NCBI RefSeq assembly: GCF_003173055.1
Contig: NZ_QGLF01000001.1
Location: 751,085-815,084, forward strand
DNA: 64,000 nt
Reading direction: 5' to 3'
DNA from: Zavarzinia compransoris
Lineage (GTDB): Bacteria; Pseudomonadota; Alphaproteobacteria; Zavarziniales; Zavarziniaceae
Position 1 is the first letter of the stretch. Every line of letters starts with the position of its first letter. The notes beneath the pieces are model-generated. The model saw only the letters and a program-made list of their open reading frames with translations. It was not told the DNA's origin and made no database searches. The translations under genes were made by a program, and so were the position numbers. This document shows, piece after piece, positions 63,089-64,000 of the stretch.

Positions 63089-64000
63089 TCAGCGGCGACC
63101 GACCGCGATCATCCGTTCAACGGCCAGGCGGGCCCGCGCGGCGACGGCGGGATCGACCTCGACCCGCGGCTCCAACGTCTCCAGGGCGTGGAGGATCTTG
63201 GGCAGCGAGATCTTCTTCATGTGCGGGCACATGATGCAGGGGCGGACGAAATCCGTCGTCGGCGAGGCGGCGGCGATATTGTCCGACATCGAGCATTCGG
63301 TGATCATCAGCACGCGGGCCGGCTTCTCGTCGCGCACATAGTCGATCATCTTCGCGGTCGAGCCGGCGAAATCGGCGGCGGCGATCACCTCCGGCGGGCA
63401 TTCCGGATGGGCGATGACGACGAGATCGTCATAGGCGCGGCGGAAGCGGCGGATCTCGTCGGGCGTGAAGCGCTCGTGCACTTCGCAATGGCCCTTCCAG
63501 GTCAGGATCTTCACCTTGGTCTGGGTGGCGACCCAGGCGGCCAGATATTCGTCCGGCAGGCACAGCACGCGCTCGGCGCCCAGGCTCTCCACCACCTCGA
63601 CCGCATTGCCCGAGGTGCAGCAGATGTCGCTCTCCGCCTTCACCGCGGCCGAAGTGTTCACGTAAGTGACCACCGGCGCATCCGGATAGGCTTCGCGCAG
63701 CAGGCGGATATCCTCGGGCCGGATCGATTCCGCCAACGAGCAGCCGGCGTCCATGTCGGGCATGAGCACGATCTTGTCCGGGTTCAGCAGCTTGGCGGTC
63801 TCGGCCATGAAATGGACGCCGGCCATGACGATGACGTCCGCATCCGTCTCAGCCGCGCGCTTGGCCAGCGCCAGGCTGTCGCCGACGATATCGGCAACGC
63901 CGTGGAAGATTTCCGGCGACATGTAGTTATGCGCCAGGATGACCGCATTCCGCTGCTTCTTCAGGCGGTTGATGCGCTCGATGAAGGGGGCGTGCTGGCG
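63089..64000 (-). CDS. nadA: quinolinate synthase (partial)
   Basis: Iron-sulfur enzyme condensing iminoaspartate with dihydroxyacetone phosphate to quinolinate. 303 codons are visible; the N-terminus is cut by the right edge. The opening [27 protein letters not shown] lies just after the first visible residues. Cysteines that bind the 4Fe-4S cluster are in [16 protein letters not shown] and MCPHMKK. The order nadA-nadB-nadC on one strand makes the complete quinolinate route. Confidence 0.95.
   Translation of the reverse strand, partial: RQHAPFIERINRLKKQRNAVILAHNYMSPEIFHGVADIVGDSLALAKRAAETDADVIVMAGVHFMAETAKLLNPDKIVLMPDMDAGCSLAESIRPEDIRLLREAYPDAPVVTYVNTSAAVKAESDICCTSGNAVEVVESLGAERVLCLPDEYLAAWVATQTKVKILTWKGHCEVHERFTPDEIRRFRRAYDDLVVIAHPECPPEVIAAADFAGSTAKMIDYVRDEKPARVLMITECSMSDNIAAASPTTDFVRPCIMCPHMKKISLPKILHALETLEPRVEVDPAVAARARLAVERMIAVGRR

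Noticed and set aside
1-64000. CRISPR arrays, insertion sequences, prophage or toxin-antitoxin genes.
   Set aside because: No regularly spaced repeats, transposase motifs, phage structural genes or small paired ORFs of that type were seen on either strand.

Overview
The window is 64 kb of chromosome from a GC-rich alphaproteobacterium, most likely of the Rhodospirillales or a nearby order. The pointers are the gene orders rpiB-glyA-nrdR-ribD-ribE-ribB-ribH-nusB-thiL and plsX-fabH-ihfA-MerR, an Hda-type DnaA relative beside ppk1/ppx, a RibB whose GTP cyclohydrolase half is degenerate, and an RNase E with a large acidic insert in its S1 domain. Genes are dense, starts are often GTG or ATGA/GTGA-coupled, and I see no insertion sequence, prophage, plasmid function or CRISPR array.

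Layout. 1-4.1 kb (minus strand): a TerC/CBS membrane protein cut by the left edge and preceded by a probable manganese riboswitch, a lytic transglycosylase, purN and purM. 4.1-12.2 kb (plus): a uracil-DNA glycosylase relative, DUF2066, a CDP-alcohol phosphatidyltransferase, an AI-2E/PerM-type transporter, hdaA, ppk1 and ppx. 12.2-15.3 kb (minus): a PrsW-type protease, rnd and a Rieske oxygenase. 15.5-31.4 kb (mostly plus): aspS, a glutathione S-transferase, rpiB, glyA, nrdR, the riboflavin operon with nusB and thiL, a FliL-like protein, an MFS transporter, the proton pyrophosphatase hppA, bamE (minus), a ubiquinol-cytochrome c chaperone, DUF177 and rpmF. 31.4-34.6 kb: plsX, fabH, ihfA, a MerR regulator and tRNA-Pro(GGG). 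34.6-37 kb: a catabolic cassette with a CYP153-like cytochrome P450 and a TetR regulator behind a palindromic operator. 37-42.4 kb: heme A synthase, metY with a CoA-binding protein, an unrecognised anchored protein, and a DsbA-type protein. 42.4-57.2 kb: an M48 protease, rne with a long leader, a DUF486 protein, PBP1A, prfB with its programmed frameshift, a bactofilin/M23 peptidase pair, a peroxiredoxin and glnE. 57.3-64 kb: a YhdP/AsmA-like giant, then nadA-nadB-nadC, with nadA cut by the right edge.

Functional themes. Most of the window is housekeeping: purine, riboflavin, thiamine, NAD, phospholipid and fatty-acid synthesis, RNA decay, translation, and envelope assembly (BamE, PBP1A, bactofilin/M23, YhdP, M48 protease). 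PPK1, PPX and HppA together handle polyphosphate and pyrophosphate. The accessory parts are the Rieske oxygenase between rnd and aspS, the P450/TetR cassette beside tRNA-Pro, and the orphan gene at 40153-41667.

I found no clear new multi-gene system. The items most worth a second look are the P450/TetR operator on a -10 box, the riboswitch before terC, the orphan anchored protein, two tandem duplications that each carry a stop codon between convergent genes, and mutually exclusive hairpins before rpiB. All family assignments come from reading the translated sequences, without database searches.
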